Positions 28,231 to 38,104 of a stretch of 64,000 bases of DNA are shown here, piece by piece. A program made the position numbers and the translations under genes. Position 1 is the first letter of the stretch; the number at the start of each line of letters is the position of its first letter. Source of the stretch: Streptomyces shenzhenensis (GTDB lineage Bacteria; Actinomycetota; Actinomycetes; Streptomycetales; Streptomycetaceae). Location of the stretch: NCBI RefSeq assembly GCF_003688995.1, contig NZ_PENI01000003.1, forward strand, positions 310,001 to 374,000, in the 5' to 3' direction. Under the pieces are notes generated by a model that saw only the letters and a program-made list of their open reading frames with translations, did not search any database and was not told the DNA's origin.

Positions 28231-28941
28231 GTGCTCATTGCCGGGTTCCCCGCCGGGGCCTGGGGGACGAACTGTTATCTCGTCGCCCCCGCCGCAGGCG
28301 AGGAGTGCGTGATCATCGACCCGGGCCACCAGGCCGCCCCAGGAGTCGAGGAAGCGCTCAGGAAACATCGGCTCAAGCCCGTCGCCGTCGTCCTCACCCA
28401 CGGCCATATCGACCATGTGGCCTCGGTCGTCCCGGTGTGCGGCGCGCACGACGTGCCCGCCTGGATCCACCCCGAGGACCGGTACATGATGAGCGACCCC
28501 GAGAAGGCGCTCGGCCGCTCCATCGGCATGCCCCTCATGGGTGAGCTGACCGTGGGGGAGCCGGACGACGTCAAGGAGCTCACGGACGGGGCGAAGCTGG
28601 AACTGGCCGGTCTGGAGCTGACCGTGGCGCACGCGCCGGGCCATACCAAGGGGTCGGTGACCTTCCGGATGCCCGAGGCGGCGGACGTCCCGCCGGTGTT
28701 CTTCTCGGGTGATCTGCTCTTCGCCGGCTCCATCGGACGCACCGACCTGCCCGGCGGTGACATGGCCGAGATGCTCGACTCGCTGGCCCGCGTGTGCCTG
28801 CCGCTCGACGACTCGACCGTGGTGCTGTCCGGCCACGGCCCCCAGACGACCATCGGCCAGGAGCGCGCCGCCAACCCGTATCTGCGGCAGGTGTCCGCCG
28901 GCCTGGGAGCGCATGCCGACGCTCCCCGACGAGGAATGTGA
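28231..28941 (+). CDS. Metallo-beta-lactamase fold hydrolase (glyoxalase II-like)
   Basis: 236-residue hydrolase with the dinuclear metal motif THGHIDH near residue 56, then HAPGHTKGSV (third metal His), GDLLFAGSIGRTDL (bridging Asp) and VVLSGHGPQTTIG (last His). This class includes glyoxalase II and related thioester hydrolases; Streptomyces uses mycothiol rather than glutathione, so a mycothiol thioester substrate is possible but not shown. The GTG at 28231 follows gaagga, with a TAGGCT -10 near 28176. hisS follows after 12 bases, an arrangement also seen in mycobacteria. Confidence 0.88.
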   Translation: MLIAGFPAGAWGTNCYLVAPAAGEECVIIDPGHQAAPGVEEALRKHRLKPVAVVLTHGHIDHVASVVPVCGAHDVPAWIHPEDRYMMSDPEKALGRSIGMPLMGELTVGEPDDVKELTDGAKLELAGLELTVAHAPGHTKGSVTFRMPEAADVPPVFFSGDLLFAGSIGRTDLPGGDMAEMLDSLARVCLPLDDSTVVLSGHGPQTTIGQERAANPYLRQVSAGLGAHADAPRRGM

Positions 28942-28953
28942 CGAGAGACCTTC

Positions 28954-30216
28954 GTGAGCACCTTCAGCGCCCCCAAGGGCACGTACGACCTGATCCCGCC
29001 GGAGAGCGCCAAGTACCTGGCCGTCCGTGAGGCGATCGCCGCGCCCCTGCGCAACTCCGGCTACGGCTACATCGAGACGCCCGGCTTCGAGAACGTGGAG
29101 CTCTTCGCGCGCGGTGTCGGTGAGTCCACCGACATCGTGACGAAGGAGATGTACGCCTTCGAGACCAAGGGCGGCGACCGGCTCGCCCTGCGCCCCGAGG
29201 GCACGGCGTCCGTGCTGCGCGCGGCGCTTGAGGCCAACCTGCACAAGTCGGGCAACCTCCCGGTCAAGCTCTGGTACTCCGGCTCGTACTACCGCTACGA
29301 GCGCCCGCAGAAGGGCCGTTACCGCCACTTCTCCCAGGTCGGCGCCGAGGCGATCGGCGCCGAGGACCCGGCGCTGGACGCCGAGCTGATCATCCTGGCG
29401 GACCAGGCGTACCGCTCGCTGGGGCTGCGCCAGTTCCGGATCCTGCTCAACAGCCTCGGCGACCAGGAATGCCGGCCGGTGTACCGGGCCGCGCTCCAGG
29501 AGTTCCTGCGCGGCCTGGACCTGGACGAGGACACCCGCCGCCGCATCGAGATCAACCCGCTGCGGGTGCTCGACGACAAGCGTGAGTCGGTGCAGAAGCA
29601 GCTGGCGGGCGTGCCGTTGCTGCGCGACTACCTGTGCGACGCCTGCAAGACGTACCACGAGGAGGTCCGTGAGCTGATCACCGCGGCGGGCGTGGCCTTC
29701 GAGGACGACCCCAAGCTGGTGCGCGGGCTGGACTACTACACGCGCACCACCTTCGAGTTCGTGCACGACGGTCTGGGCTCGCAGTCCGCGGTCGGCGGCG
29801 GCGGGCGCTACGACGGTCTGTCGGAGATGATCGGCGGCCCGGCGCTTCCTTCGGTCGGCTGGGCCCTCGGCGTCGACCGCACCGTGCTGGCCCTGGAGGC
29901 GGAGGGCGTCGCGCTCGATCTGCCGGCCTCCACCAGTGTGTTCGCGGTCCCCCTCGGGGAGGAGGCGCGGCGCGTGCTGTTCGCCAAGGTGACCGAGCTG
30001 CGCAAGGTGGGCATCGCGGCCGACTTCGCCTACGGCGGCCGGGGCCTCAAGGGCGCGATGAAGGCGGCCAACCGCTCCGGCGCGCGTTACGCCCTCGTGC
30101 TGGGCGAACGTGACCTGGCCGAGGGCGTCGTCCAGCTCAAGGACATGGAGTCCGGCGAGCAGACGCCGATCGGCGTGAACGAGATCGTGGCCGAACTGGA
30201 GTCCCGCCTCGGCTGA
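28954..30216 (+). CDS. hisS: Histidyl-tRNA synthetase
   Basis: 420-residue class II synthetase. Motif 1 lies in the N-terminal 80 residues, motif 2 is [16 protein letters not shown], the histidine-specific motifs are [12 protein letters not shown] and GGGGRYDGL, and motif 3 ends [11 protein letters not shown]-terminal anticodon-binding domain follows ([20 protein letters not shown]). The GTG at 28954 lies 12 bases after the hydrolase gene, so the two are likely co-transcribed. A hairpin follows the stop. Confidence 0.97.
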   Translation: MSTFSAPKGTYDLIPPESAKYLAVREAIAAPLRNSGYGYIETPGFENVELFARGVGESTDIVTKEMYAFETKGGDRLALRPEGTASVLRAALEANLHKSGNLPVKLWYSGSYYRYERPQKGRYRHFSQVGAEAIGAEDPALDAELIILADQAYRSLGLRQFRILLNSLGDQECRPVYRAALQEFLRGLDLDEDTRRRIEINPLRVLDDKRESVQKQLAGVPLLRDYLCDACKTYHEEVRELITAAGVAFEDDPKLVRGLDYYTRTTFEFVHDGLGSQSAVGGGGRYDGLSEMIGGPALPSVGWALGVDRTVLALEAEGVALDLPASTSVFAVPLGEEARRVLFAKVTELRKVGIAADFAYGGRGLKGAMKAANRSGARYALVLGERDLAEGVVQLKDMESGEQTPIGVNEIVAELESRLG

Positions 30217-30730
30217 GAGATCGTGAACAGGAGAGGGCCTTTCGGTTCGGCGCGGATGACGACATCCACACCGACGGAAAGGCCCTCGGCATACCGAAGA
30301 CGGCTCCCTGCCGCGGCCGAACTCCTCGCGCGCTTGCGTGCGTTCGCCAAGTTGCCAGGACCGCCGGCGGGCCGTCGGGTGGATCAGCTTGCGTGCCGTC
30401 AACGCGGCGGATGCCGATTCGTCCGGTCGGATGATTTCCCCTCGGGATCGCCACGCGCGCGTGGCGGTCGCCGGGTCGGTCCCGAGGACCGGGACCTCGC
30501 GCCGTCCGCCGCGGTCACCCCCCCCCGTACGGCCTGCGCAGCCCCCCGTACGTTCACCGTGAAGCCGTTCGCGTGTGCTGTGATGGCACCGAGGGTCGGC
30601 CAGAACCGAGCGCTCCGGGACGACCGCACGTACCTCCTTATGTCGAGCGAACGGTGGACGGGACCCTCGGTGCGGCACAATGGCCCCTGCCCGAAGAAGG
30701 TCAAACTCTCAAGCAGACGGAATCGACGTG
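30217..30730. other. 514-base gene-free interval between hisS and the VKOR gene
   Basis: No frame here has convincing coding character, although several open frames cross it. It holds a compound hairpin at 30233-30287, a run of eight C residues near 30521, and a perfect 12-bp inverted repeat (30586-30597 and 30662-30673) shortly before the VKOR start. A CACAAT -10-like element near 30676 could serve VKOR. The rest has no recognised feature. Confidence 0.5.
30233..30287 (+). terminator. Compound hairpin after hisS
   Basis: GAGGGCCTTTC (30233-30243) pairs with GAAAGGCCCTC (30277-30287). Inside is a smaller GGATG-acga-CATCC hairpin. It starts 17 bases after the hisS stop and probably ends the transcript. 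Confidence 0.6.
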
Positions 30731-31384
30731 ATGAGCAAGACGACAGTCAAGGACGTCTCCACCGAGCCCGGGCCCGAGCGTGCCGACGGAGCGCGGTCGG
30801 AGGGCGGCAGCCGTGCCTTCGCCCTGCTGCTGGTGATCACCGGCGCGGCCGGTCTGCTCGCCGCGTGGGTCATCACGATCGACAAGTTCAAGCTGCTGGA
30901 GGCGAAGGTCGAGGGCAAGACCTTCACCCCCGGGTGCAGCATCAACCCGGTCGTCTCGTGCGGCAGCGTCATGGAGAGCAAGCAGGCCGCCGCCTTCGGC
31001 TTCCCGAACCCCATGCTCGGCCTGGTCTGCTACGGCATCGTCATCTGCGTCGGCATGAGCCTGCTCGCCCGGGCCCGCTTCCCGCGCTGGTACTGGCTGA
31101 CCTTCAACTTCGGCACGCTCTTCGGCGTCGGCTTCTGCACCTGGCTGCAGTACCAGTCCCTGTACCGGATCAACGCCCTGTGCCTGTGGTGCAACCTGGC
31201 CTGGGTCGCCACGATCATCATGTTCTGGTACGTGACGTCGTTCAACGTCCGCAAGGACTTCCTGCCCGCCCCGCGCTGGCTGAAGGGCTTCTTCGGCGAG
31301 TTCACCTGGGTGCTCCCGGTGGTGCACATCGGCATCATCGGCATGCTGATCCTGACCCGCTGGTGGGACTTCTGGACCAGTTGA
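30731..31384 (+). CDS. Vitamin K epoxide reductase (VKOR) family protein
   Basis: 217-residue four- or five-helix membrane oxidoreductase that re-oxidises a periplasmic-side disulfide carrier using a quinone. The loop Cys pair is C69-x7-C77 (PGCSINPVVSCGS) and the redox centre C151-LW-C154 (ALCLWCNLAW). Membrane helices: AFALLLVITGAAGLLAAWVI, LGLVCYGIVICVGMSLLA, WLTFNFGTLFGVGFCTWL, AWVATIIMFWYV and PVVHIGIIGMLILT. No thioredoxin domain is fused, unlike some VKOR homologues, so a separate partner is needed. The ATG at 30731 (or the GTG 3 bases earlier) lies downstream of a weak acggaa site. Confidence 0.9.
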   Translation: MSKTTVKDVSTEPGPERADGARSEGGSRAFALLLVITGAAGLLAAWVITIDKFKLLEAKVEGKTFTPGCSINPVVSCGSVMESKQAAAFGFPNPMLGLVCYGIVICVGMSLLARARFPRWYWLTFNFGTLFGVGFCTWLQYQSLYRINALCLWCNLAWVATIIMFWYVTSFNVRKDFLPAPRWLKGFFGEFTWVLPVVHIGIIGMLILTRWWDFWTS

Positions 31385-31424
31385 GCCCGGACAGGGGGCC
31401 GGCCGCGTTGTCAGTGCGGTGATT

Positions 31425-31439
31425 TAGGGTTTCAGCGTG
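31425..31439 (+). promoter_or_regulatory. Probable leaderless promoter of rarA (-10 TAGGGT)
   Basis: TAGGGT (31425-31430) is followed by 6 bases and the GTG at 31437. No ribosome binding site precedes the GTG, consistent with a leaderless transcript. Confidence 0.5.
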
Positions 31440-32792
31440 GAACCCGACCTGTTCACCGCGGCGGCGGAAGAGCGCCAGGAGAAGGATCCGGCAGGCAGCC
31501 CCCTGGCGGTGCGGATGCGTCCGCGCACCCTCGACGAGGTGGTGGGCCAGCAGCATCTGCTGAAGCCCGGCTCGCCCCTGCGCCGGCTGGTCGGCGAGGG
31601 CGCGGGCGGCCCGGCCGGACCCTCCTCGGTGATCCTCTGGGGCCCGCCCGGCACCGGCAAGACGACACTGGCGTACGTCGTCTCCAAGGCCACCAACAAG
31701 CGCTTCGTGGAACTGTCCGCGATCACCGCGGGCGTCAAGGAGGTCCGCGCGGTCATCGACGGCGCCCGCCGCGCCACCGGCGGCTTCGGCAAGGAGACCG
31801 TCCTCTTCCTGGACGAGATCCACCGCTTCAGCAAGGCCCAGCAGGACTCGCTGCTCCCGGCGGTCGAGAACCGCTGGGTGACCCTGATCGCGGCCACCAC
31901 CGAGAACCCGTACTTCTCGGTGATCTCCCCCCTGCTGTCCCGCTCCCTCCTGCTCACCCTCGAACCGCTCACGGACGACGACCTGCGCGGGCTGCTCCGC
32001 CGCGCGCTGGCCGACGAGCGGGGCCTCGGCGGGGCCGTCGCCGTCCCCGAGGATACCGAGGACCACCTGCTGCGGATCGCCGGCGGCGACGCCCGCCGCG
32101 CCCTGACCGCCCTGGAAGCGGCGGCCGGTGCCGCGCTCGACAAGGGCGAGCCGGAGATCGCCCTGAGCACCCTGGAGGAGACGGTCGACCGGGCCGCCGT
32201 GAAGTACGACCGCGACGGCGACCAGCACTACGACGTGGCCAGCGCGCTCATCAAGTCCATCCGCGGCTCCGACGTGGACGCGGCCCTGCACTATCTGGCG
32301 CGGATGATCGAGGCCGGCGAGGACCCCCGCTTCATCGCCCGGCGGCTGATGATCTCCGCCAGCGAGGACATCGGCCTCGCCGATCCGAACGCTCTGCCGC
32401 TCGCGGTGGCCGCCGCCCAGGCCGTCGCCATGATCGGCTTCCCGGAGGCGGCCCTCACCCTCAGTCACACCACCATCGCCCTGGCCCTGGCCCCCAAGTC
32501 CAACGCCGCGACCATGGCGATCGGCGCCGCCCTCGAGGACGTGCGCAAGGGGCTCGCGGGCCCGGTCCCGCCGCACCTGCGCGACGGGCACTACAAGGGC
32601 GCCGCCAAGCTCGGCCACGCCCAGGGATATGTGTACCCGCACGACCTGTCCGAGGGCATCGCCGCCCAGCAGTACGCGCCGGACGCCCTCCAGGACCGCG
32701 AGTACTACACCCCGAGCCGGCACGGCGCCGAGGCCCGGTACGCGGACGCGGTCGAATGGACCAGGAAACATCTCGGTCGTAAGCGGTCCTGA
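31437..32792 (+). CDS. rarA: Replication-associated recombination protein A (RarA/MgsA)
   Basis: 451-residue AAA+ ATPase of the MgsA/WRNIP1 family, acting at stalled replication forks. Walker [10 protein letters not shown] (about 64-72), Walker [10 protein letters not shown], sensor [19 protein letters not shown] with the arginine finger, and the C-terminal MgsA domain ([36 protein letters not shown]) used for tetramerisation. The GTG at 31437 starts [17 protein letters not shown], close to typical family starts. The end is followed directly by the rpsD promoter. Confidence 0.95.
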   Translation: MEPDLFTAAAEERQEKDPAGSPLAVRMRPRTLDEVVGQQHLLKPGSPLRRLVGEGAGGPAGPSSVILWGPPGTGKTTLAYVVSKATNKRFVELSAITAGVKEVRAVIDGARRATGGFGKETVLFLDEIHRFSKAQQDSLLPAVENRWVTLIAATTENPYFSVISPLLSRSLLLTLEPLTDDDLRGLLRRALADERGLGGAVAVPEDTEDHLLRIAGGDARRALTALEAAAGAALDKGEPEIALSTLEETVDRAAVKYDRDGDQHYDVASALIKSIRGSDVDAALHYLARMIEAGEDPRFIARRLMISASEDIGLADPNALPLAVAAAQAVAMIGFPEAALTLSHTTIALALAPKSNAATMAIGAALEDVRKGLAGPVPPHLRDGHYKGAAKLGHAQGYVYPHDLSEGIAAQQYAPDALQDREYYTPSRHGAEARYADAVEWTRKHLGRKRS

Positions 32793-33096
32793 ACGCCCTG
32801 TAGAATTCCCTGAAGCGCTGAGTCCCGCGCAGTCAGAGCGGGACAACCAGCCGGAGACCCAGTCCCTCGGGGCTGGCTCCAGGAGCGTCGCGCACCGTCG
32901 AACGGTGTCGCGGGCAGCCCACCACCACCCGGAGTCCGGGACCGGCCGGTGGGTCACTCGCGTGCTGCACGTATGTGCCCAGACCAGGGGAGCGGCTGCC
33001 CGACAGGTCCCATGCGGACCCGGCGGGATTCCCCGGCTGCGGATGCGACCTCCCTCAACGCTGACAAGCCGAGAACAACGAAAGAAGACAGAGACA
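32793..33096 (+). ncRNA. Long structured 5' leader of rpsD
   Basis: A TAGAAT -10 at 32801-32806 predicts a transcript start near 32813, leaving about 285 bases before the rpsD GTG. The leader is packed with hairpins: GTCCCGC/GCGGGAC (32822-32844), CCAGCC/GGCTGG (32847-32876), CGCGCACCGT/ACGGTG(t)CGCG (32889-32912), CCCACC/GGTGGG (32918-32953) enclosing CCCGG/CCGGG, CGTG/CACG (32961-32971), GGTCC/GGACC (33006-33020) and GGGGA/TCCCC (32987-33034). The last ~45 bases are A-rich and open. S4 represses its own synthesis through its leader in E. coli and Bacillus, so an autoregulatory element is plausible. It matches no RNA family I can name. Confidence 0.55.
32801..32806 (+). promoter_or_regulatory. 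rpsD promoter -10 element TAGAAT
   Basis: TAGAAT is close to the vegetative consensus and lies 9 bases after the rarA stop. The -35 is unclear. Confidence 0.55.
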
Positions 33097-33711
33097 GTGG
33101 CGAACCAGTCCCGCCCCAAGGTCAAGAAGTCGCGTGCCCTCGGCATCGCGCTGACCCCGAAGGCCGTCAAGTACTTCGAGGCCCGTCCCTACCCGCCGGG
33201 TGAGCACGGCCGCGGCCGCAAGCAGAACTCGGACTACAAGGTCCGTCTGCTGGAGAAGCAGCGCCTGCGCGCTCAGTACGACATCTCCGAGCGCCAGCTG
33301 GTGCGCGCCTACGACCGTGCGTCCAAGGTCCAGGGCAAGACCGGTGAGGCCCTGATCGTCGAGCTGGAGCGCCGCCTCGACGCGCTGGTCCTGCGTTCGG
33401 GCATCGCCCGCACGATCTACCAGGCCCGCCAGATGGTCGTCCACGGCCACATCCAGGTCAACGGCCAGAAGGTGGACAAGCCGTCCTACCGCCTGCGCCC
33501 GGACGACGTCATCCAGGTCCGCGACCGCAGCAAGGACAAGACGCTCTTCCAGATCGCCCGCGAGGGCGGCTTCGCCCCCGACGGCGAGACCCCGCGCTAC
33601 CTCCAGGTGAACCTCAAGGCCCTGGCGTTCCGCCTGGACCGCGAGCCGAACCGCAAGGAGATCCCGGTGATCTGCGACGAGCAGCTCGTCGTCGAGTACT
33701 ACGCCCGCTGA
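33097..33711 (+). CDS. rpsD: 30S ribosomal protein S4
   Basis: 204-residue small-subunit protein that binds 16S rRNA early in assembly. The N-terminal [21 protein letters not shown], the [20 protein letters not shown] segment and the S4 RNA-binding domain ([20 protein letters not shown]) identify it. It lacks the N-terminal Cys zinc knuckle found in many S4 proteins, i.e. the Cys-free form. The GTG at 33097 is set by homology; the longer upstream frame runs through the structured leader. As usual in Streptomyces, rpsD is not in the S13-S11-rpoA operon, so its own leader and promoter matter for balanced synthesis. Confidence 0.97.
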   Translation: MANQSRPKVKKSRALGIALTPKAVKYFEARPYPPGEHGRGRKQNSDYKVRLLEKQRLRAQYDISERQLVRAYDRASKVQGKTGEALIVELERRLDALVLRSGIARTIYQARQMVVHGHIQVNGQKVDKPSYRLRPDDVIQVRDRSKDKTLFQIAREGGFAPDGETPRYLQVNLKALAFRLDREPNRKEIPVICDEQLVVEYYAR

Positions 33712-34034
33712 TCACCCTCGGCGGCGGCAGTACCACCGGGCCTCGCGCCCTCGCCCGTCGCTTCCCACCGCACCGGTGGGAAGCGACGGGCGCTTTCGTC
33801 CACCCGTCCGCGTCCGCCTCTCGCCCGCGTCCCGGGCGGGGCCCCGCGGTGCCCGAGCGCAAGGCCGCGCTGCGTAGAATCGACGGGGCGCCGGGACGCC
33901 CTGCCGGAAGCCGAAATCCGGTACGGCCGGCCGGCGTGGGCGCGATAGGGTCGGATGGCGACTTTCGAGAGTGCCCGTCGAAGTGCCCAGAGACAGCCGA
34001 TGGGCACCCCAGTGACAGCAGGGAGCGGTGCAGC
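33712..34034. other. 323-base region between rpsD and the DUF948 gene
   Basis: Begins with the strong rpsD terminator (33752-33792) and a short GCGGGGCCCCGC palindrome near 33836. Two TANNNT -10 candidates follow, TAGAAT (33875-33880) and TAGGGT (about 33947-33952), which could start the DUF948-DUF6167-alaS-ruvX unit with a 75-150 base leader. No gene is seen. Confidence 0.5.
33752..33792 (+). terminator. Terminator after rpsD
   Basis: Perfect 19-bp stem (left arm 33752-33770, right arm 33774-33792; core GCCCGTCGCTTCCCACCG) with a CAC loop, followed by CTTTCGTCC. Confidence 0.85.
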
Positions 34035-34481
34035 GTGTCCGGTGGAGAGGTTGCCGGGATCCTGGTGGCCGTCTTCTGGGCGATCCTGGTGTCCTTCCTC
34101 GCCGTCGCCCTGGCGAGGCTGGCCCAGACGCTCAAGGCGACCACCAAGCTCGTGGCGGACGTGACCGACCAGGCCGTCCCGCTGCTCGCCGACGCCTCCG
34201 CAGCGGTGCGCTCCGCGCAGAACCAGATCGACCGGGTCGACGCCATCGCGTCGGACGTCCAGGAGGTCACGTCCAACGCCTCGGCGCTGTCGACGACCGT
34301 CGCGTCCACCTTCGGCGGCCCCCTCGTCAAGGTCGCGGCATTCGGCTACGGCGTGCGCCGGGCCATCACCGGGCAGCGCGAGGACATGCCCGGCAAGGCG
34401 CCCCGGCGTACCGTGATCGTGGGCCGCACCATCCCGTCCGCGCGGCGGGGGAAGCGGAACACCCGGGAAAAGAGAGACTGA
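34035..34481 (+). CDS. DUF948 family membrane protein
   Basis: 148-residue protein with an N-terminal membrane helix (VAGILVAVFWAILVSFLAVALA) followed by a helical region with heptad-like spacing (LAQTLKATTKLVADVTDQAV, then IDRVDAIASDVQEVTSNASA) as in DUF948 proteins; a basic tail (RTIPSARRGKRNTREKRD) ends it. Function is unknown. The GTG at 34035 follows agggag. A 7-base gap separates it from the next small gene, and both lie in one unit with alaS. Confidence 0.85.
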   Translation: MSGGEVAGILVAVFWAILVSFLAVALARLAQTLKATTKLVADVTDQAVPLLADASAAVRSAQNQIDRVDAIASDVQEVTSNASALSTTVASTFGGPLVKVAAFGYGVRRAITGQREDMPGKAPRRTVIVGRTIPSARRGKRNTREKRD

Positions 34482-34488
34482 CCGAGCG

Positions 34489-34833
34489 ATGTTCCGCCGT
34501 ACGTTCTGGTTCACCACAGGCGTTGCCGCAGGCGTGTGGGCCACCACCAAGGTCAACCGCAAGCTGAAGCAGCTGACCCCCGAGAGCCTCGCCGCGACCG
34601 CGGCCAACAAGGCGCTCGTGACGGGCCGGGCGGTCAAGGACCGCGCGGTGGGCTTCGCCCTCGACGTCCGCGACAACATGGCCCAGCGGGAAGCCGAACT
34701 CGAGGACGCCCTCGGTATCCGCGAGGACCCGGAACTCCCCGCCCCGAGGCGCCGTGCCGCCATCGAGAACCGCAGCAACCCGACGTACGTCAACCCCACG
34801 ACGTACTCGTACAACCGGAATGAGGACCACTGA
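34489..34833 (+). CDS. Small conserved actinobacterial protein (DUF6167-like)
   Basis: 114-residue protein beginning [20 protein letters not shown], a short hydrophobic N-terminus that may act as an anchor, followed by a helical basic region ([20 protein letters not shown]) and a Pro/Asn/Tyr-rich tail. I associate it with DUF6167 because of its position before alaS in Streptomyces; that family label is from memory. Its stop overlaps the alaS ATG (TGATG), so its translation is coupled to alaS. Function unknown. Confidence 0.8.
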   Translation: MFRRTFWFTTGVAAGVWATTKVNRKLKQLTPESLAATAANKALVTGRAVKDRAVGFALDVRDNMAQREAELEDALGIREDPELPAPRRRAAIENRSNPTYVNPTTYSYNRNEDH

Positions 34834-37505
34834 TGGAGTCGGCCGAGATTCGTCGCCGCTGGTTGAGCTTCTTCGAGGAGCGCGGTCACACCGTCGTCCC
34901 TTCGGCGTCGCTCATCGCGGACGACCCGACTCTGCTCCTCGTCCCGGCCGGCATGGTGCCCTTCAAGCCCTACTTCCTGGGTGAGGTCACGCCGCCGTTC
35001 CCGCGCGCCACCAGCGTGCAGAAGTGCGTGCGCACACCGGACATCGAAGAGGTCGGCAAGACCACCCGGCACGGCACGTTCTTCCAGATGTGCGGCAACT
35101 TCTCCTTCGGCGACTACTTCAAGGAAGGCGCCATCAAGCTCGCCTGGGAGCTGCTCACCGCGCCCCAGGACAAGGGCGGTTACGGTCTCGAACCCGAGCG
35201 CCTGTGGATCACCGTCTACAAGGACGACGACGAGGCCGAGCGGATCTGGCACGAGGTCGTCGGCGTGCCCAAGGAGCGCATCCAGCGCCTTGGCATGAAG
35301 GACAACTTCTGGTCCATGGGCGTCCCGGGCCCGTGCGGCCCCTGCTCCGAGATCAACTACGACCGCGGCCCCGAGTTCGGCGCCGAGGGCGGTCCCGCCG
35401 TCAACGACGAGCGGTACGTGGAGATCTGGAACCTCGTCTTCATGCAGTACGAGCGCGGCGAGGGCATCGGCAAGGACAACTTCGAGATCCTCGGCGACCT
35501 GCCGAGCAAGAACATCGACACGGGCCTCGGCCTTGAGCGGCTCGCCATGATTCTGCAGGGCGTGCAGAACATGTACGAGATCGACATCTCCATGGCCGTC
35601 ATCGAGCGGGCCACCGAGCTGACCGGCGTCCACTACGGCGACGCCCACGCCTCGGACGTCTCCCTGCGCGTGGTCACCGACCACATGCGCACCGCCACCA
35701 TGCTCATCGGCGACGGCGTGACCCCCGGCAACGAGGGCCGCGGTTACGTGCTGCGCCGCATCATGCGCCGCGCCATCCGCAACATGCGGCTGCTGGGCGC
35801 CACCGGTCCGGTCGTGCAGGACCTCATCGACATCGTGATCGGCATGATGGGCCGGCAGTACCCGGAGCTGGTCACCGACCGCGAGCGGATCGAGAAGGTC
35901 GCCCTTGCCGAGGAGGTCGCCTTCCTCAAGACGCTGAAGGCCGGCACCAACATCCTCGACACCGCCGTCACCGAGACCAAGGCCACCGGCGGCACGGTGC
36001 TGCCCGGCGACAAGGCCTTCCTGCTCCACGACACCTGGGGCTTCCCGATCGACCTCACCCTGGAGATGGCCGGCGAGCAGGGCCTGTCCGTGGACGAGGA
36101 GGGCTTCCGCCGCCTGATGAAGGAGCAGCGGGAGCGCGCCAAGGCCGACGCCCAGGCCAAGAAGACCGGCCACGCCGACCTCGGCGCCTACCGGGAGATC
36201 GCCGACTCGGCCGGTGCCACCGACTTCATCGGCTACACCGACACCGAGGGCGAGTCCACGATCGTCGGCATCCTGGTCGACGGAGTCTCCTCGCCCGCCG
36301 CCTCCGAGGGCGACGAGGTCGAGATCGTCCTCGACCGCACCCCGTTCTACGCCGAGGGCGGCGGCCAGATCGGCGACACCGGCCGGATCAAGATCGACTC
36401 CGGCGCCGTCATCGAGGTCCGCGACACCCAGAAGCCGGTCCCCGGCGTGTACGTCCACAAGGGCGTCGTACAGGTCGGCGAGGTGACCGTCGGCGCCAAG
36501 GCCCACGCCGCGATCGACTTCCGCCGCCGCAAGGCCATCGCCCGCGCCCACTCGGCCACCCACCTCACCCATCAGGCCCTGCGCGACGCCCTCGGCCCGA
36601 CCGCCGCCCAGGCCGGCTCGGAGAACCAGCCCGGCCGCTTCCGCTTCGACTTCGGCTCCCCGTCCGCCGTGCCCACGGCCGTGATGACCGACGTCGAGCA
36701 GAAGATCAACGAGGTGCTCGCCCGCGACCTCGACGTGCGCGCCGACGTCATGGGCATCGACGAGGCCAAGAAGCAGGGCGCCATCGCCGAGTTCGGCGAG
36801 AAGTACGGCGAGCGGGTCCGCGTGGTCACCATCGGCGACTTCTCCAAGGAACTGTGCGGTGGCACGCATGTGCACAACACCGCCCAGCTGGGCCTGGTGA
36901 AGCTGCTCGGCGAGTCCTCCATCGGCTCCGGTGTGCGCCGTATCGAGGCCCTGGTCGGCGTGGACGCCTATAACTTCCTCGCCCGCGAACACACGGTCGT
37001 CAACCAGCTGACCGAACTGCTCAAGGGCCGCCCGGAGGACCTGCCCGAGAAGGTCTCCTCGATGCTCGGCAAGCTGAAGGACGCCGAGAAGGAGATCGAG
37101 AAGTTCCGCGCCGAGAAGGTGTTGCAGGCCGCCGCCGGTCTCGCCGAGTCCGCCAAGGACGTCCGCGGGATCGCCGTCGTCACGGGTCAGGTGCCGGACG
37201 GCACCACCCCGGACGACCTGCGCAAGCTGGTCCTCGACGTACGCGGGCGCATCCAGGGCGGCCGGGCCGCCGTGGTCGCCCTCTTCACGGTCAACAACGG
37301 CAAGCCGCTGACCGTCATCGCCACCAACGAGGCCGCCCGCGAGCGCGGTCTCAAGGCCGGTGACCTGGTCCGTACGGCCGCCAAGACGCTCGGCGGCGGC
37401 GGTGGCGGCAAGCCGGACGTCGCCCAGGGCGGCGGCCAGCACCCGGCCGCCGTCGGCGACGCCGTGGACGCCGTCGAACGCCTGGTCGCCGAGACCGCCA
37501 AGTAG
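34833..37505 (+). CDS. alaS: Alanyl-tRNA synthetase
   Basis: 890-residue class II synthetase. Catalytic domain with motif 1 near the start ([20 protein letters not shown]), motif 2 ([17 protein letters not shown]), and motif 3 ([17 protein letters not shown]). The editing domain has the zinc ligands HSATH and CGGTH; C-terminal C-Ala domain ([16 protein letters not shown]) ends with Gly-rich [10 protein letters not shown]. It charges tRNA-Ala and clears Ser/Gly mischarges. The start overlaps the upstream stop; ruvX follows after 15 bases. Confidence 0.98.
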   Translation: MESAEIRRRWLSFFEERGHTVVPSASLIADDPTLLLVPAGMVPFKPYFLGEVTPPFPRATSVQKCVRTPDIEEVGKTTRHGTFFQMCGNFSFGDYFKEGAIKLAWELLTAPQDKGGYGLEPERLWITVYKDDDEAERIWHEVVGVPKERIQRLGMKDNFWSMGVPGPCGPCSEINYDRGPEFGAEGGPAVNDERYVEIWNLVFMQYERGEGIGKDNFEILGDLPSKNIDTGLGLERLAMILQGVQNMYEIDISMAVIERATELTGVHYGDAHASDVSLRVVTDHMRTATMLIGDGVTPGNEGRGYVLRRIMRRAIRNMRLLGATGPVVQDLIDIVIGMMGRQYPELVTDRERIEKVALAEEVAFLKTLKAGTNILDTAVTETKATGGTVLPGDKAFLLHDTWGFPIDLTLEMAGEQGLSVDEEGFRRLMKEQRERAKADAQAKKTGHADLGAYREIADSAGATDFIGYTDTEGESTIVGILVDGVSSPAASEGDEVEIVLDRTPFYAEGGGQIGDTGRIKIDSGAVIEVRDTQKPVPGVYVHKGVVQVGEVTVGAKAHAAIDFRRRKAIARAHSATHLTHQALRDALGPTAAQAGSENQPGRFRFDFGSPSAVPTAVMTDVEQKINEVLARDLDVRADVMGIDEAKKQGAIAEFGEKYGERVRVVTIGDFSKELCGGTHVHNTAQLGLVKLLGESSIGSGVRRIEALVGVDAYNFLAREHTVVNQLTELLKGRPEDLPEKVSSMLGKLKDAEKEIEKFRAEKVLQAAAGLAESAKDVRGIAVVTGQVPDGTTPDDLRKLVLDVRGRIQGGRAAVVALFTVNNGKPLTVIATNEAARERGLKAGDLVRTAAKTLGGGGGGKPDVAQGGGQHPAAVGDAVDAVERLVAETAK

Positions 37506-37520
37506 CGGACGGGCGGGATC

Positions 37521-37985
37521 ATGCGCAGAGGACGTCGGCTCGCCATCGACGTCGGGGACGCCCGTATCGGGGTCGCCTCGTGCGACCCCGACGGGATCCT
37601 CGCCACGCCGGTGGAGACCGTCCCCGGCCGGGACGTCCCGGCCGCTCACCGCCGGCTCGGTCAACTCGTCGAGGAGTACGAGCCGATCGAGGTCGTCGTC
37701 GGCCTGCCCCGCTCCCTCAAAGGGGGGGAGGGCCCGGCCGCGGTCAAGGTGCGCGCCTTCGCCCAGGAACTGGCCAAGGGCATCGCGCCCGTTCCCGTGC
37801 GGCTCGTCGACGAGCGGATGACCACCGTGACGGCCGGCCAGGGACTGCGCGCCTCGGGGGTCAGATCGAAGAAGGGCCGCTCCGTCATCGACCAGGCCGC
37901 GGCCGTCGTCATCCTTCAGCAGGCCCTCGAATCCGAACGGGTGTCAGGCAAAGTACCCGGCGAGGGCGTCGAAGTGGTCATCTGA
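37521..37985 (+). CDS. ruvX: Putative pre-16S rRNA nuclease / Holliday junction resolvase-like YqgF
   Basis: 154-residue RNase H-fold protein of the YqgF/RuvX family. Motifs: [18 protein letters not shown] (first Asp), [14 protein letters not shown], and [10 protein letters not shown] with the later [15 protein letters not shown] (Asp). Family members mature the 16S rRNA 5' end; resolvase activity was proposed earlier. It sits between alaS and mltG, the usual actinobacterial order. The ATG at 37521 is preceded by a G-rich site (cgggcggg). Confidence 0.92.
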   Translation: MRRGRRLAIDVGDARIGVASCDPDGILATPVETVPGRDVPAAHRRLGQLVEEYEPIEVVVGLPRSLKGGEGPAAVKVRAFAQELAKGIAPVPVRLVDERMTTVTAGQGLRASGVRSKKGRSVIDQAAAVVILQQALESERVSGKVPGEGVEVVI

Positions 37986-38011
37986 TCGCGATACGGTAAC
38001 GTTCCGCGCGA

Positions 38012-38038
38012 TGCGGTGGTGTTCGAACAGCAACCGCA
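38012..38038. promoter_or_regulatory. 27-base imperfect palindrome upstream of mltG
   Basis: Arms TGCGGT / ACCGCA flank a perfect TGTTCGAACA core. It is centred about 80 bases before the mltG ATG, just after -10-like TANNNT matches (near 37992-38002). Operator-like, but with no recognised match. Confidence 0.4.
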
Positions 38039-38104
38039 CAGCAAGAGGCGGAACGGGAGCCGGCGGCAGCCGCGTGACCTCCGCTTCGCGGCTCTAGGGG
38101 ATCG

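Noticed and set aside
30223..31422. 399-codon frame across the hisS-VKOR gap
   Set aside because: It runs out of frame through the VKOR gene and the hairpin after hisS; Arg/Pro-rich composition shows a GC artefact.
32629..33096. N-terminal extension of S4 through the leader
   Set aside because: The 156 extra codons overlap rarA, cross several hairpins and are absent from S4 proteins.
33699..37664. 1321-codon open frame on the reverse strand opposite alaS
   Set aside because: High-GC shadow of alaS and its neighbours; composition (Val/Leu/Asp/His/Gly-rich) and lack of any motif or start signal are typical of antisense frames.
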